From: Rhodospirillaceae bacterium
Lineage (GTDB): Bacteria > Pseudomonadota > Alphaproteobacteria > MPNO01 > UBA2964
Direction: 5' to 3'
DNA: 9,609 nt
Assembly (NCBI GenBank): GCA_002724505.1
Contig: PBOV01000005.1
Span: 1-9,609 of the forward strand
Below the pieces are notes generated by a model. The model saw nothing but the letters and a program-made list of their open reading frames with translations. It ran no database searches and was not told where the DNA came from. Shown here piece after piece: positions 1 to 7,037 of the stretch. Position 1 is the first letter of the stretch, and each line of letters starts with the position of its first letter. The translations under genes were made by a program, and so were the position numbers.

Positions 1-1
1 C

Positions 2-658
2 GGACCAGTTTCTATTAAAGATTGGAGGCCCCAGAATTACACCGGACGATATCTTGGGCCTATCACTTTGCGAGAGGCTTTTGCAAAGTCGTCCAATACG
101 GCCTCGGTAAAAATTTCCGAAAAAATTGGCAGACAAAAAGTTATTAATGCAGCTAAAAGACTTGGGATTACTTCTAAAATTACATCACATCCATCAATTG
201 CCCTGGGAACTGCTGAAGCGAGTTTGCTAGAAATGACCGCAGCCTATGCTATTTTTTCTAACAAGGGTTTTCCGTCTTGGCCATATGGAATTATCGAAAT
301 ACAGGACAGCACAAATAAGGTGCTTTACCGACGGAGGCCTGTTAGGGCCGACCCACTCGTTAGCAAAGATACATTGAAATCTATGCAATCAATGTTGGTC
401 AATGTAGTAAAAACCGGCACTGGAACTAGCGCAAGTTTTGATAGACCGGCCGCAGGGAAGACTGGAACTAGTCAGGGCTTTCGCGATGCTTGGTTTATTG
501 GGTTTACCGCAGAGTTGGCGACGGGTGTTTGGCTGGGTAATGATGACTCTTCGCCAATGAAAAATGTATCCGGTGGAAGTGCTCCGGCTAAGATGTGGCG
601 TAAATTTATGATGGATGCTTTGCAGGGGGAATCTGTTCGCCATCTACCGCGACCCTAG
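2..658 (+). CDS. mrcA: Penicillin-binding protein 1A, C-terminal transpeptidase part (5' end outside window)
   Basis: This is the C-terminal 218 residues of a class A penicillin-binding protein, which polymerises and cross-links peptidoglycan at the outer face of the inner membrane. The frame is open from base 2 to the TAG stop at 656-658, so the glycosyltransferase domain and the catalytic SxxK serine lie outside the window. The fragment begins with the PBP1A-typical stretch around W9, NY and YLGPITLREA. The SxN motif is S30-S31-N32 (about 89-97). The KTGTS motif is at 458-472, followed by the usual DAWFIGFT and GVWLGNDD segments. An earlier KTGTGTSA string at about 410 sits at the family's GTGxxA position and is not the catalytic triad. 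A TTG at 68 is in frame but is internal to the domain and not a real start. I am confident of the PBP1A family; the exact paralogue is an inference. Confidence 0.93.
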   Translation, partial: GPVSIKDWRPQNYTGRYLGPITLREAFAKSSNTASVKISEKIGRQKVINAAKRLGITSKITSHPSIALGTAEASLLEMTAAYAIFSNKGFPSWPYGIIEIQDSTNKVLYRRRPVRADPLVSKDTLKSMQSMLVNVVKTGTGTSASFDRPAAGKTGTSQGFRDAWFIGFTAELATGVWLGNDDSSPMKNVSGGSAPAKMWRKFMMDALQGESVRHLPRP

Positions 659-723
659 TAAGTAATTTAGAAAAAATCTTAATCGCGCTATCCTTTAATT
701 AACCTATGCTATAAAGCTTCTCA

Positions 724-1629
724 ATGATTAAAGCTCCCGTTTCTAATAAGTTCTTACCAATTACTCTTCTGTTAATGATTGGCAGTTTGTGGGGCTTCTT
801 CTTTGTCCTAATTAAAAACACGGTCACGAGTGGGATTCATCCCACGGCCTATGTGTTTTGGTTTTGTCTGGGCTCGGGCGCTGTAGTTTTTTTAATCGGG
901 CTTTTCCGTGGTAGTTGCCCACCTATGACCAAGCGGCATTTGGCCTTTTATTTTCGGGCAGCAGCGCTCCGTTTTACCTTCGCTAATATCATTCTTTATA
1001 CGGCACAAGGAAAGCTCCCGGTGGGTATAATGGCGGTAATAATGGCCTTTACTCCAATTTTCACCTATCTTGTAAGCTTGATAACTAGGGTTGAGGGATT
1101 GGTTTGGACGCGTCTTTTTGGAATTTTTCTTGGGTTTGTAGGAGTTTTAATAATTGTGGTCCCCAAAGCTTCTCTCCCCGATCCATTATTAGCAGGCTGG
1201 GTTTTAATTGGTTTTGGCGCACCATTAATGCACGGGTTGGCGTATGTATTTCTTTCTGATGCCAACAGGCCACCGAATATTGATTCTCTACAATTAGCAG
1301 CAGGGACACTGCTTGCCGCAGCGCTAATGGCCTTACCAATTTCTCTGGCGTTAGGGGAATTCCATTTACTTGCGCCACCATTTACAAGCGGTGAGCTGTC
1401 GATGATTCTTCATGTTGTTTTAGCTGGATTCAATTTTTACGGTATTTTTGAATTAATACGCATTGCTGGACCAACTTATATGAGCCAGTCTAGTTTTTTG
1501 TCTGTTATCTTCGGTGTTTTTTTCGGCATCCTTCTACTAGGTGAACAGCATAGTCTGTTTGTCTGGGTAGCGATTGCTTTAATTCTTGGGGGTATAACGT
1601 TAGTGAATTTTCGGCAGGCGAAGCCATAA
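724..1629 (+). CDS. EamA/DMT-family inner-membrane transporter
   Basis: This 301-residue protein has ten predicted hydrophobic helices (roughly residues 12-32, 40-60, 75-93, 98-118, 129-147, 157-177, 188-210, 227-245, 255-273 and 277-296). They form two EamA repeats of five helices, the usual size and layout of drug/metabolite exporters. Each repeat shows the family pattern in its fourth helix: residues 103-120 (MAVIMAFTPIFTY) and 251-273 (PTYMSQSSFLSVIFG) followed by LLGE. Substrates in this family range from amino acids to nucleosides and drugs and cannot be read from the sequence. The gene stands alone, 65 bases after the PBP gene and converging on ycgN. The ATG has no recognisable Shine-Dalgarno. 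A TATAAA-like hexamer lies only about 10 bases upstream of it, so the transcript could have a very short leader. The family call is firm; the function is unknown. Confidence 0.9.
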   Translation: MIKAPVSNKFLPITLLLMIGSLWGFFFVLIKNTVTSGIHPTAYVFWFCLGSGAVVFLIGLFRGSCPPMTKRHLAFYFRAAALRFTFANIILYTAQGKLPVGIMAVIMAFTPIFTYLVSLITRVEGLVWTRLFGIFLGFVGVLIIVVPKASLPDPLLAGWVLIGFGAPLMHGLAYVFLSDANRPPNIDSLQLAAGTLLAAALMALPISLALGEFHLLAPPFTSGELSMILHVVLAGFNFYGIFELIRIAGPTYMSQSSFLSVIFGVFFGILLLGEQHSLFVWVAIALILGGITLVNFRQAKP

Positions 1630-1643
1630 ACCTCCTTTTTTAA

Positions 1644-1661
1644 GGGTGAATTATTTCACCC
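1644..1661. terminator. Inverted repeat between convergent genes, possible terminator
   Basis: A perfect 7-base stem (GGGTGAA with TTCACCC) encloses a 4-base loop at the 3' meeting point of the DMT transporter gene and ycgN. The loop holds most of the TAA stop of ycgN, and the right arm encodes its last residues. A run of six T lies on the plus strand just before the stem (1636-1641), which reads as A on the minus strand, so neither strand has a proper U-tract after the hairpin. It may still stop transcription or protect 3' ends. Confidence is low. Confidence 0.35.
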
Positions 1662-2097
1662 AATCAATAATTCGATCTTCTGGATCATCTCCTCGCTGTT
1701 CAGGGATTACTCGTCCCCTTACCGAAACACCTGCCTGATGAACTGTATTTGGATCGCCTGAAATCAAAGGGTGCCACCAAGCAAGTTCTTTGCCTTCCGC
1801 CACAAGGCGGTAGGCACAGGTTGCTGGCATCCAATTCAAACTTTTAACGTTTTTAGTGCTAAGAATGATGCAATCAGGAACGGTGCGTTGACGATTTTTG
1901 TAGTCAGTGCAGCGGCAGGTTCCAGAGTCTAAAAGCTTGCAAGCGATATCTGTGTAGGCAATCTTGCGGGTATCGACATCTTCCAACTTTAGTAAGCAAC
2001 AACGAGCACAACCATAACACAATGCTTCCCATTCCCTTTCACTCATTTGCGATAGGGACTTTTTTTTCCAAAAAGGAACTGATTCTTGTTTGCTCAT
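1651..2097 (-). CDS. ycgN: YcgN/UPF0260 family cysteine-cluster protein
   Basis: This 148-residue cytoplasmic protein matches the UPF0260 (YcgN) family in length and throughout its sequence. Features are an N-terminal VPFW segment, a CxxCxxCC cluster at C27, C30, C33 and C34, further cysteines at C53, C61, C63, C76 and C94, and a conserved [19 protein letters not shown] stretch at about 93-111. Clusters of this kind (related to YkgJ) are thought to bind zinc or an iron-sulfur centre, but the family has no established reaction. It starts 3 bases after the stop of sco on the same strand, with no strong Shine-Dalgarno between them, so it is probably translated by coupling as the second gene of a sco-ycgN operon. 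The pairing with a copper chaperone hints at metal or redox homeostasis; that is inference. The family call is very secure. Confidence 0.92.
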   Translation of the reverse strand: MSKQESVPFWKKKSLSQMSEREWEALCYGCARCCLLKLEDVDTRKIAYTDIACKLLDSGTCRCTDYKNRQRTVPDCIILSTKNVKSLNWMPATCAYRLVAEGKELAWWHPLISGDPNTVHQAGVSVRGRVIPEQRGDDPEDRIIDWVK

Positions 2098-2100
2098 TCT

Positions 2101-2718
2101 TTATTTTAGCTGTTTAGAAATTATTTTTGCCATTACCTCAGCGTTAGTCTGATGGTTGAAGTGAGTAATATATTTTCCATCCTTCCCCATTAAAAAAACG
2201 ATTGATGAATGGTCTAATAGGTAGTTATCAGAATTAGATTTAGTTTTATCCTGAGTGGCTTGGGAAAAATAGATCCGATATTTTTTGGCAACGTCTTTGA
2301 TCAAATCCTGGGTTCCAGTCAAAGCAATAATTCCCGGGTAAAAATTTTTCACATAATCTTTGAGATGGTTGGGTGTGTCTCGCTTAGGGTCGATAGTAAT
2401 AAAAATTGGCTGAACACTCTTCGCTTGTTTTCCAAGAAATTGTAGCGCGGTGCTCATGATTTGCAGTGCTGTGGGGCATACGTCGGGGCAATAGCTATAG
2501 CCAAAATAGATTAACATAAATCGGCCACGAAAATCAGAGTTAGTTCGGAAGTTCCCGTTATGATCGAGTAAATTGAATGTTCCCCCGATTTTCGCATTTC
2601 CGGGGACCCCGAAACTATTTTTATTAGGGGAAAGAAAGCCAAACTGCCACGCGACAAGAAGCATCGCCAAAATAGAAACTACTGCAATAGAAGCCACGCG
2701 GAAAGCTGACAGATTCAT
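2101..2718 (-). CDS. senC: SCO1/SenC/PrrC family copper chaperone
   Basis: This 205-residue protein is a membrane-anchored Sco protein, which delivers copper to the CuA or CuB site of cytochrome oxidases in the periplasm and acts as a thiol-redox protein. An N-terminal helix at about residues 7-29 serves as signal anchor. The thioredoxin-like domain follows with the copper motif C77-P-D-V-C81, the DPKRDTP segment at 110-116, and the third copper ligand H170 in LLDHSSIVFL. All three ligands are present, so it should be functional. A Shine-Dalgarno-like AAGGGA lies about 9 bases before the ATG. In Rhodobacter the homologue (senC/prrC) neighbours regB/regA and influences the RegB signal and cbb3 oxidase assembly. 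Here it is about 3 kb from regB and is followed directly by ycgN. The family is certain; which oxidase it serves is not visible. Confidence 0.95.
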   Translation of the reverse strand: MNLSAFRVASIAVVSILAMLLVAWQFGFLSPNKNSFGVPGNAKIGGTFNLLDHNGNFRTNSDFRGRFMLIYFGYSYCPDVCPTALQIMSTALQFLGKQAKSVQPIFITIDPKRDTPNHLKDYVKNFYPGIIALTGTQDLIKDVAKKYRIYFSQATQDKTKSNSDNYLLDHSSIVFLMGKDGKYITHFNHQTNAEVMAKIISKQLK

Positions 2719-2769
2719 AAAATTGTCCCTTTAGTGATGGTCAAACATGATATAACCGGTACCATCCAG

Positions 2770-2775
2770 ATTATA
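2770..2775 (-). promoter_or_regulatory. Possible -10 element for sco-ycgN
   Basis: Read on the minus strand, this is a perfect TATAAT about 50 bases before the sco start codon. It would give a leader of roughly 45 bases. No convincing -35 hexamer stands 16-18 bases further upstream, so it is only a candidate, possibly dependent on an activator. Confidence 0.3.
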
Positions 2776-2862
2776 TAGTAAACAAAGAGATATTCTTTTG
2801 TGTACTGATAACATAGCGTTACCTAAACTAAATCTTAATAATTGCGCTACCGTGGCTGGACT

Positions 2863-3426
2863 ATGAAGAATGTTAAGTATGTAACCCTACTTTCGCTTTT
2901 GGCTTTACTGTGGGTGGAGCCGGCCCTCGCCGATATTGAGCTTTTTGGCAAACATCCAATATTTTCTGCGATCAAAGAAAATGATTTAGATGAGGTAAAA
3001 AAAGCGATTGCAGGTGGAGAAAAAGCAGACATTGAGGACTTTGACGGTCGGAGTCCTTTAATTTATGCAAGTATAATAGGCAATGCAGATATAATTGATT
3101 ATTTAGCTGAGGTACCTGTTTCAATTGTACATAAGGATAACCTGGGAAATTCCGCCCTTTATTATGCTGCAGAGCGTGGACATGTCGATGTTGTTGAAGT
3201 GTTACTAAAAAAGGGCGCTATGATCGATACTAAAAATCGTCGTGGGATCACGCCTTTAATGATTTCTGCTAGTCAGGGCCGAAATGAAATTGTCCAAATC
3301 CTCCTTAAAGGCAAAGCAGATTCGACCTTGCGAGACTATACGGGGCGGACCGCCCTGATGTGGGCGGAGTGGAACCGGAAAGCCAATATTGTAAATATCT
3401 TACGTGCATCAGGCGTCAGAGAATAG
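2863..3426 (+). CDS. Secreted ankyrin-repeat protein
   Basis: This 187-residue protein starts with a classical signal peptide: MKNVK, a hydrophobic core at residues 7-18, and a likely cleavage after A21-L22-A23. It is therefore expected in the periplasm or outside the cell. The mature part is almost entirely ankyrin repeats: a degenerate one at about 31-58, then units starting at residues 62, 95, 128 and 161, each opening with a G-x-(S/T)-(P/A)-L pattern and a 33-residue period. Ankyrin repeats bind other proteins and have no catalytic residues. I chose the ATG at 2863 over the in-frame TTG at 2842 because the extra seven residues (including R, R and W) would precede a complete signal peptide. 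Neither start has a clear Shine-Dalgarno. The gene is divergent from sco. The partner is unknown; a periplasmic role linked to copper or oxidase assembly is only a guess. Confidence 0.9.
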   Translation: MKNVKYVTLLSLLALLWVEPALADIELFGKHPIFSAIKENDLDEVKKAIAGGEKADIEDFDGRSPLIYASIIGNADIIDYLAEVPVSIVHKDNLGNSALYYAAERGHVDVVEVLLKKGAMIDTKNRRGITPLMISASQGRNEIVQILLKGKADSTLRDYTGRTALMWAEWNRKANIVNILRASGVRE

Positions 3427-3579
3427 AAAAATTAGCGTATCCGAATTAAAAAGTGCAATTCATTTCTCTATTTTTTTAGGGCGTGATCCAATAGCTTTGT
3501 TATAAATGCTTTAAAAAATTTTGATACATTGCTTGCCGCCCGTTTTTGGAACGTTACTGCGGATTAGAAAGAAACTTGT
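3427..3579. other. Intergenic stretch without recognisable gene
   Basis: These 153 AT-rich bases separate the ankyrin gene from the flavodoxin-family gene. I see no ORF with a credible start, no tRNA, and no stable hairpin followed by a T run. The downstream gene has only a weak purine-rich AGAAAGAAA before its ATG. Any promoter for it should lie here, but I cannot point to convincing -35 and -10 hexamers. Confidence 0.5.
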
Positions 3580-4047
3580 ATGGTATCAAAACGGCTTCTA
3601 ATCGTCGCTCACGCGCCGTCGGAAAATACCCAGGACATGGTGGGTGCGATCGTTCAAGGGGCGCAATCTACCACTAATGGTCGAATAGAGATCACGGCAC
3701 AGACAGCTTTTGAAACAAATTCAGATCATGTCATTAAAGCCCAGGCTATAATTCTCGGAACTACAGAGAATCTCGGTTACATGAGTGGTGGGATGAAAGA
3801 TTTTTTTGATCGAATATATTACCCCTGCTTAGAAAAAACTCAGGGACTACCTTATGGCCTTGTAATACGTGCCGGCCAAGATGGAACTGGTACTTTGCGC
3901 GCCATTGATAAAATTACTACGGGTTTACGCTGGCGAGCGGTTCAGAAGGCTTTGATTTGTAGGGGTAAATGGCGGCCAAACTTTATTACTCAATGTGAAG
4001 AACTTGGGGCAGCTACAGCACTGGGGCTTGATCTCGGTGTTTTCTAA
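3580..4047 (+). CDS. Flavodoxin-family (FMN-binding) protein
   Basis: This 155-residue soluble protein has the alpha/beta fold of flavodoxins and NAD(P)H-dependent FMN reductases. The first strand RLLIVAH is followed by a phosphate-binding loop at 11-17 (APSENTQ). A second FMN loop at 60-78 contains GTTENLGYMSGGMKDFFDR, typical of flavodoxin-like reductases. A third loop at about 98-105 (AGQDGTGT) would contact the isoalloxazine ring. The length is right for a single domain. It could be an electron carrier or a quinone or flavin reductase; the substrate is not visible. The gene is alone on its strand and ends 8 bases before the stop of the convergent ABC permease gene, leaving no room for a separate terminator. 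Proximity to a redox regulator and a Sco protein fits a redox role but does not prove it. Confidence 0.82.
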   Translation: MVSKRLLIVAHAPSENTQDMVGAIVQGAQSTTNGRIEITAQTAFETNSDHVIKAQAIILGTTENLGYMSGGMKDFFDRIYYPCLEKTQGLPYGLVIRAGQDGTGTLRAIDKITTGLRWRAVQKALICRGKWRPNFITQCEELGAATALGLDLGVF

Positions 4048-4055
4048 ATAGTTTC

Positions 4056-4889
4056 CTATTCGCCCATTTGCACAAGAAAACCTCTAACTCGGGCAATCCG
4101 AAAGACGTAAAGAAAGATTGCAAACCCTGTCGCAATATATAGAACGTTCAACAAAATGGCATTTATTAAAAAATCCGCTCTAAAGACATTGTCAGCTAAA
4201 ACTGTGCGCATACCCTCGAAAACATAGGCTGATGGTAAAGCCCATGCGATGGGTTGCAACCAATCAGGTAAAATTGATATCGGATAGTAGATGCCGCTAA
4301 TTGGTGCCACGAGAAATATTCCAACCCAGGCTAAGCTTTCGGCTCCCATACCGTATCTGAGGACGAGCGCTGAAACTATTAGGCCTATGGCCCCACCAAA
4401 GATCATAAGGTTAATGAAGAAGGCGATAAGAGGTATTCCCATATCAAATATTGAGTAGCTATAGAAAGGGATTGCTAATATCGCCGCTGGGATTACGCCG
4501 ATGATCGTTCGAACTAGGCTAATGAAAAGAAGTGATAGGGCCCATTCATATGGACGGAGTGGGCTTGCAAATAATTGAGCAAGATTGCGCGACCACATTT
4601 CTTCTAGAAAAGAAATAGCTACGCCAATGTTACTCCGAAACATAACATCCCATAAAAGGACAGCAGCAATTAACATCCCGGCTGTCTTAATAACAGGAGA
4701 TTCAGATGTTAGTAAAAACTGACTCATAAAGCCCCAAAGAACCATCTGCATTATAGGCCAATAAGCTAACTCTATGATCCGTGTCCATGAACTACGCAGC
4801 AAGAATAAATACCGTAGGCCCATCGATCCAATACGCCGCAGATCAAAGGTCCGGTCGGGATATTGTTCTACGGGTTTAAAATCTGCCAT
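4056..4889 (-). CDS. ABC-2 type transporter permease
   Basis: This 277-residue integral membrane protein has about six hydrophobic segments (roughly 41-60, 67-84, 118-142, 152-177, 185-205 and 240-263). Its N-terminus is cytoplasmic and charged, as in ABC-2 permeases such as those of the DrrB/NodJ type. The family signature is visible at about 196-228: PISGIYYPISILPDWLQ followed by a PSAYVFEGMR segment. A conserved LFASPLRPYEW stretch lies at 107-116. It would form the membrane pore with the ATPase encoded just upstream. The two genes share the base at 4889 in a TAATG junction, so translation is coupled and the products should be made in similar amounts. Such pairs export drugs, lipids or polysaccharides, or act in biogenesis; no substrate-binding protein or third subunit gene is nearby. 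The substrate is unknown. Confidence 0.9.
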   Translation of the reverse strand: MADFKPVEQYPDRTFDLRRIGSMGLRYLFLLRSSWTRIIELAYWPIMQMVLWGFMSQFLLTSESPVIKTAGMLIAAVLLWDVMFRSNIGVAISFLEEMWSRNLAQLFASPLRPYEWALSLLFISLVRTIIGVIPAAILAIPFYSYSIFDMGIPLIAFFINLMIFGGAIGLIVSALVLRYGMGAESLAWVGIFLVAPISGIYYPISILPDWLQPIAWALPSAYVFEGMRTVLADNVFRADFLINAILLNVLYIATGFAIFLYVFRIARVRGFLVQMGE

Positions 4890-5644
4890 TACTTACCACC
4901 CCTTTTAGGGATGTTTTCTTCTCTTCGTGCAATATCGAGAAAAACCTGCTCTAGTGTTTCTTGCCCATATCTTTTTACTAAACCCTTTGGGGTGCCGTGG
5001 TCGACAATTTTTCCCTGTTTCATCATCAATACATTTGAACACAATCGGTCGACTTCGTTCATATTATGAGATGCAAGCAAAATTGTTGCGCCGGTGTTCA
5101 TGGAATATTGCTCGAGATAAGAACGTACCCAATCACCCGTATCGGGGTCTAAAGAAGCGGTTGGTTCATCTAATAATAATAAAGTGGGGGCATTTATTAA
5201 CGCTTTCGCCAACGCTACGCGGGTGAGTTGTCCTGATGATAACTGGCCTGTTGGCTGATCAATAAATTCCTCGAGTACAAGCGCACCCGCTAACTCTTTA
5301 ATACGCTGATCTGCTCGGCGGAGTCCATACAAACCAGCAAAAACACGAAGGTTTTCCCTAACCGTTAATCGCTTTGGTAAATCGACATAAGGAGATCCGA
5401 AATTTATTCGGCGTAAGATACGATGCCGCGAAGCAATCATATCTTCACCTAAAACTTGTATTCTGCCACTAGTCGGCAACAAAAGCCCCAGAAGCATAGA
5501 AATTGTTGTCGTTTTTCCAGCTCCGTTACCACCAAGCAGCGCCGTAATTGTTCCCGCTTTTACTTCAAACGTAATCCCATCGACTGCCGTTTTGTTGTCG
5601 AATTTTTTAGTTAGCTGCTCTACATGAATTGCTATGGTATTCAT
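4889..5644 (-). CDS. ABC transporter ATP-binding protein (ABC-2 exporter)
   Basis: This 251-residue cytoplasmic ATPase powers the adjacent ABC-2 permease. Visible motifs are Walker A G38-G-N-G-A-G-K44-T-T46, signature LSSGQ at 135-139, Walker B LLLLDE at 155-160 with D-loop ASLD at 163-166, and H-loop H193 in ASHNM. The Q-loop position is unusual: the segment FGSPYVDLPKRLTVREN (about 82-98) has serine, proline or tyrosine where exporters normally carry glutamine, and no glutamine occurs between residues 64 and 112. The other catalytic residues are intact, so it is probably active. The last 50 residues form a short C-terminal tail as in DrrA/CcmA-like ATPases. The gene is first in a two-gene operon and divergent from regB, with 100 bases between the two start codons. 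Function beyond export is unknown. Confidence 0.93.
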   Translation of the reverse strand: MNTIAIHVEQLTKKFDNKTAVDGITFEVKAGTITALLGGNGAGKTTTISMLLGLLLPTSGRIQVLGEDMIASRHRILRRINFGSPYVDLPKRLTVRENLRVFAGLYGLRRADQRIKELAGALVLEEFIDQPTGQLSSGQLTRVALAKALINAPTLLLLDEPTASLDPDTGDWVRSYLEQYSMNTGATILLASHNMNEVDRLCSNVLMMKQGKIVDHGTPKGLVKRYGQETLEQVFLDIARREENIPKRGGK

Positions 5645-5674
5645 ATGTTTTCTATATCATACCAGGGCGCTAAT

Positions 5675-5703
5675 TTGACTAGTATTCTCCATAAAAATAT
5701 CAA
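5675..5703 (+). promoter_or_regulatory. Candidate sigma-70 type promoter for regBA
   Basis: TTGACT at 5675-5680 matches the -35 consensus at five of six bases. With a 17-base spacer it is followed by TATCAA at 5698-5703, which matches the -10 consensus at four positions. The start of transcription would fall near 5710, about 35 bases before the regB ATG. The prediction is by eye only. Confidence 0.4.
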
Positions 5704-5744
5704 TGACTCATAGTTTGGTTTATTGGTCGTAAAAGGAAAAATTT

Positions 5745-7031
5745 ATGGCAAGGGCGCCCGTCATCGATGAAACCAGCAGGGTTCAGCTTCGGACTCTTGT
5801 ACTTATCCGTTGGGTCGCTATCGTTGGACAGATGGCTACTCTACTTGTTGTCCATTATGGCCTCGGTTTTGGTTTGCCGCTAATGGCGGCTATTTTAACA
5901 GTCTTGGGGTCAGTAGGAATAAACCTGGCTGCGCAGTTTGGAGGCGGGTCGCGGCGGATTTCTGAAAAGGGTGCGGCTGGATACCTCGCATTTGATATAT
6001 TGCAGCTTGCTGTTCTTCTCTACTTGACTGGTGGCTTGGGCAATCCATTTGCTTTTCTTTTGTTGGCGCCAGTCGCGATCTCAGCAACTGTATTGTCCTT
6101 AAGAAGTACCATTATCCTGAGTGCTCTAGCACTTATTGCGATTACTGTTTTATCAATTGTTCATCTTCCCTTACCGGGGAGCGGTGTTCTACCGGAGTTG
6201 CCAAGGATTTATTTATTAGGCGTTTGGACGGCACTTGCTATAGGCATTCTGTTCTTTGCCGCTTATACCTGGCGTGTAGCTCAGGCTGCCCGGGCATTGT
6301 CCGATGGGTTATTTGCGACTCAGCAAGCACTTGGGCGTGAGCAACGACTTTCGGCTATGGGTGCCATTGCCGCAGCTGCCGCACACGAACTGGGAAGTCC
6401 GCTTGGAACAATTGCTGTTATAAGTCGGGAGCTATCGCGTGATTTATCTGAGGACAGCCCAATTTCCGAAGATGTTTTGTTGTTGCGTGCGGAAATTGAT
6501 CGTTGCCGAGATATTTTGGCAGCTCTTGCCCATAATCCGGAGGGTGACGATTCACCGTTTTCTGCGGTTCCGGTCAGTATGGTAGTAGAGACGGCGGCAA
6601 TGCGACATCAGATCGAACAGATTTCTATGGTGTTTGATACAGGTCCATTGGTTACGGGTCAAACTCTTGAGGAACCCAGTATTCGCTCTGCACCTGAGAT
6701 TATTCACGGTATCGGTTCTTTGGTACAAAACGCTGTACAGTTTGCAAAAACCCGGGTGACGATTTCGACTGCCTGGTCCGTCGAAAATTTAAACGTTTCA
6801 ATCATAGATGATGGACCTGGTTTTTCACCTTTTATATTGGATCGAATAGGCGAGCCATATATATCTCTGCGTATGAGTAAAGATGGGCATATGGGCCTTG
6901 GCATTTTTATTGCGCAAACATTACTCGCGCGCACTGGTGCAGAGGTTTCATTCAGAAATCAGCAGGGTGGTGGAGCTTTTGTAACAATTCGGTGGTCCCG
7001 CGCTAAAATAGAAAATTTTAAGGTGCAATGA
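5745..7031 (+). CDS. regB: RegB/PrrB/ActS redox-sensing histidine kinase
   Basis: This 428-residue membrane kinase autophosphorylates in response to respiratory redox state and passes phosphate to RegA. Its first 175 residues hold about six transmembrane helices. The family's quinone-sensing box is intact as G96-G-L-G-N100-P-F102. The dimerisation domain has the phospho-acceptor H214 in AAAHELGSPLG, and the redox-active cysteine of the family is C254 in EIDRCRDIL, the only cysteine in the protein. The catalytic domain shows the N-box with N329 (LVQNAVQFA), DDGPGF at 355-360 and MGLGIFIA at 383-390. Length matches Rhodobacter RegB (about 460) less a shorter tail. An AAGGA at 5733-5737 sits 7 bases before the ATG. 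regA follows after 6 bases. The identification is secure because both sensory elements and the kinase core agree. Confidence 0.96.
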   Translation: MARAPVIDETSRVQLRTLVLIRWVAIVGQMATLLVVHYGLGFGLPLMAAILTVLGSVGINLAAQFGGGSRRISEKGAAGYLAFDILQLAVLLYLTGGLGNPFAFLLLAPVAISATVLSLRSTIILSALALIAITVLSIVHLPLPGSGVLPELPRIYLLGVWTALAIGILFFAAYTWRVAQAARALSDGLFATQQALGREQRLSAMGAIAAAAAHELGSPLGTIAVISRELSRDLSEDSPISEDVLLLRAEIDRCRDILAALAHNPEGDDSPFSAVPVSMVVETAAMRHQIEQISMVFDTGPLVTGQTLEEPSIRSAPEIIHGIGSLVQNAVQFAKTRVTISTAWSVENLNVSIIDDGPGFSPFILDRIGEPYISLRMSKDGHMGLGIFIAQTLLARTGAEVSFRNQQGGGAFVTIRWSRAKIENFKVQ

Positions 7032-7037
7032 AAAAAA

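Noticed and set aside
410..433. A second KTG-type motif (KTGTGTSA) in the PBP
   Set aside because: It aligns with the GTGxxA segment found upstream of the true KTGTS box in PBP1A proteins; the catalytic motif is at 458-472.
389..643. An 84-codon minus-strand ORF opposite the PBP gene
   Set aside because: It is a mirror of the conserved transpeptidase region, with no family resemblance.
2719..2862. A RegA-type binding site (GCG-N-C with an inverted G-N-CGC) in the sco/ankyrin intergenic region
   Set aside because: I found no GCGxC with a matching inverted half-site there or between regB and the ABC operon; only single GCG triplets occur, which is too little to call.
4927..5226. A 99-codon plus-strand ORF opposite the ABC ATPase gene
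   Set aside because: It is antisense to the signature and Walker B region of a clearly real gene and shows no recognisable domain.
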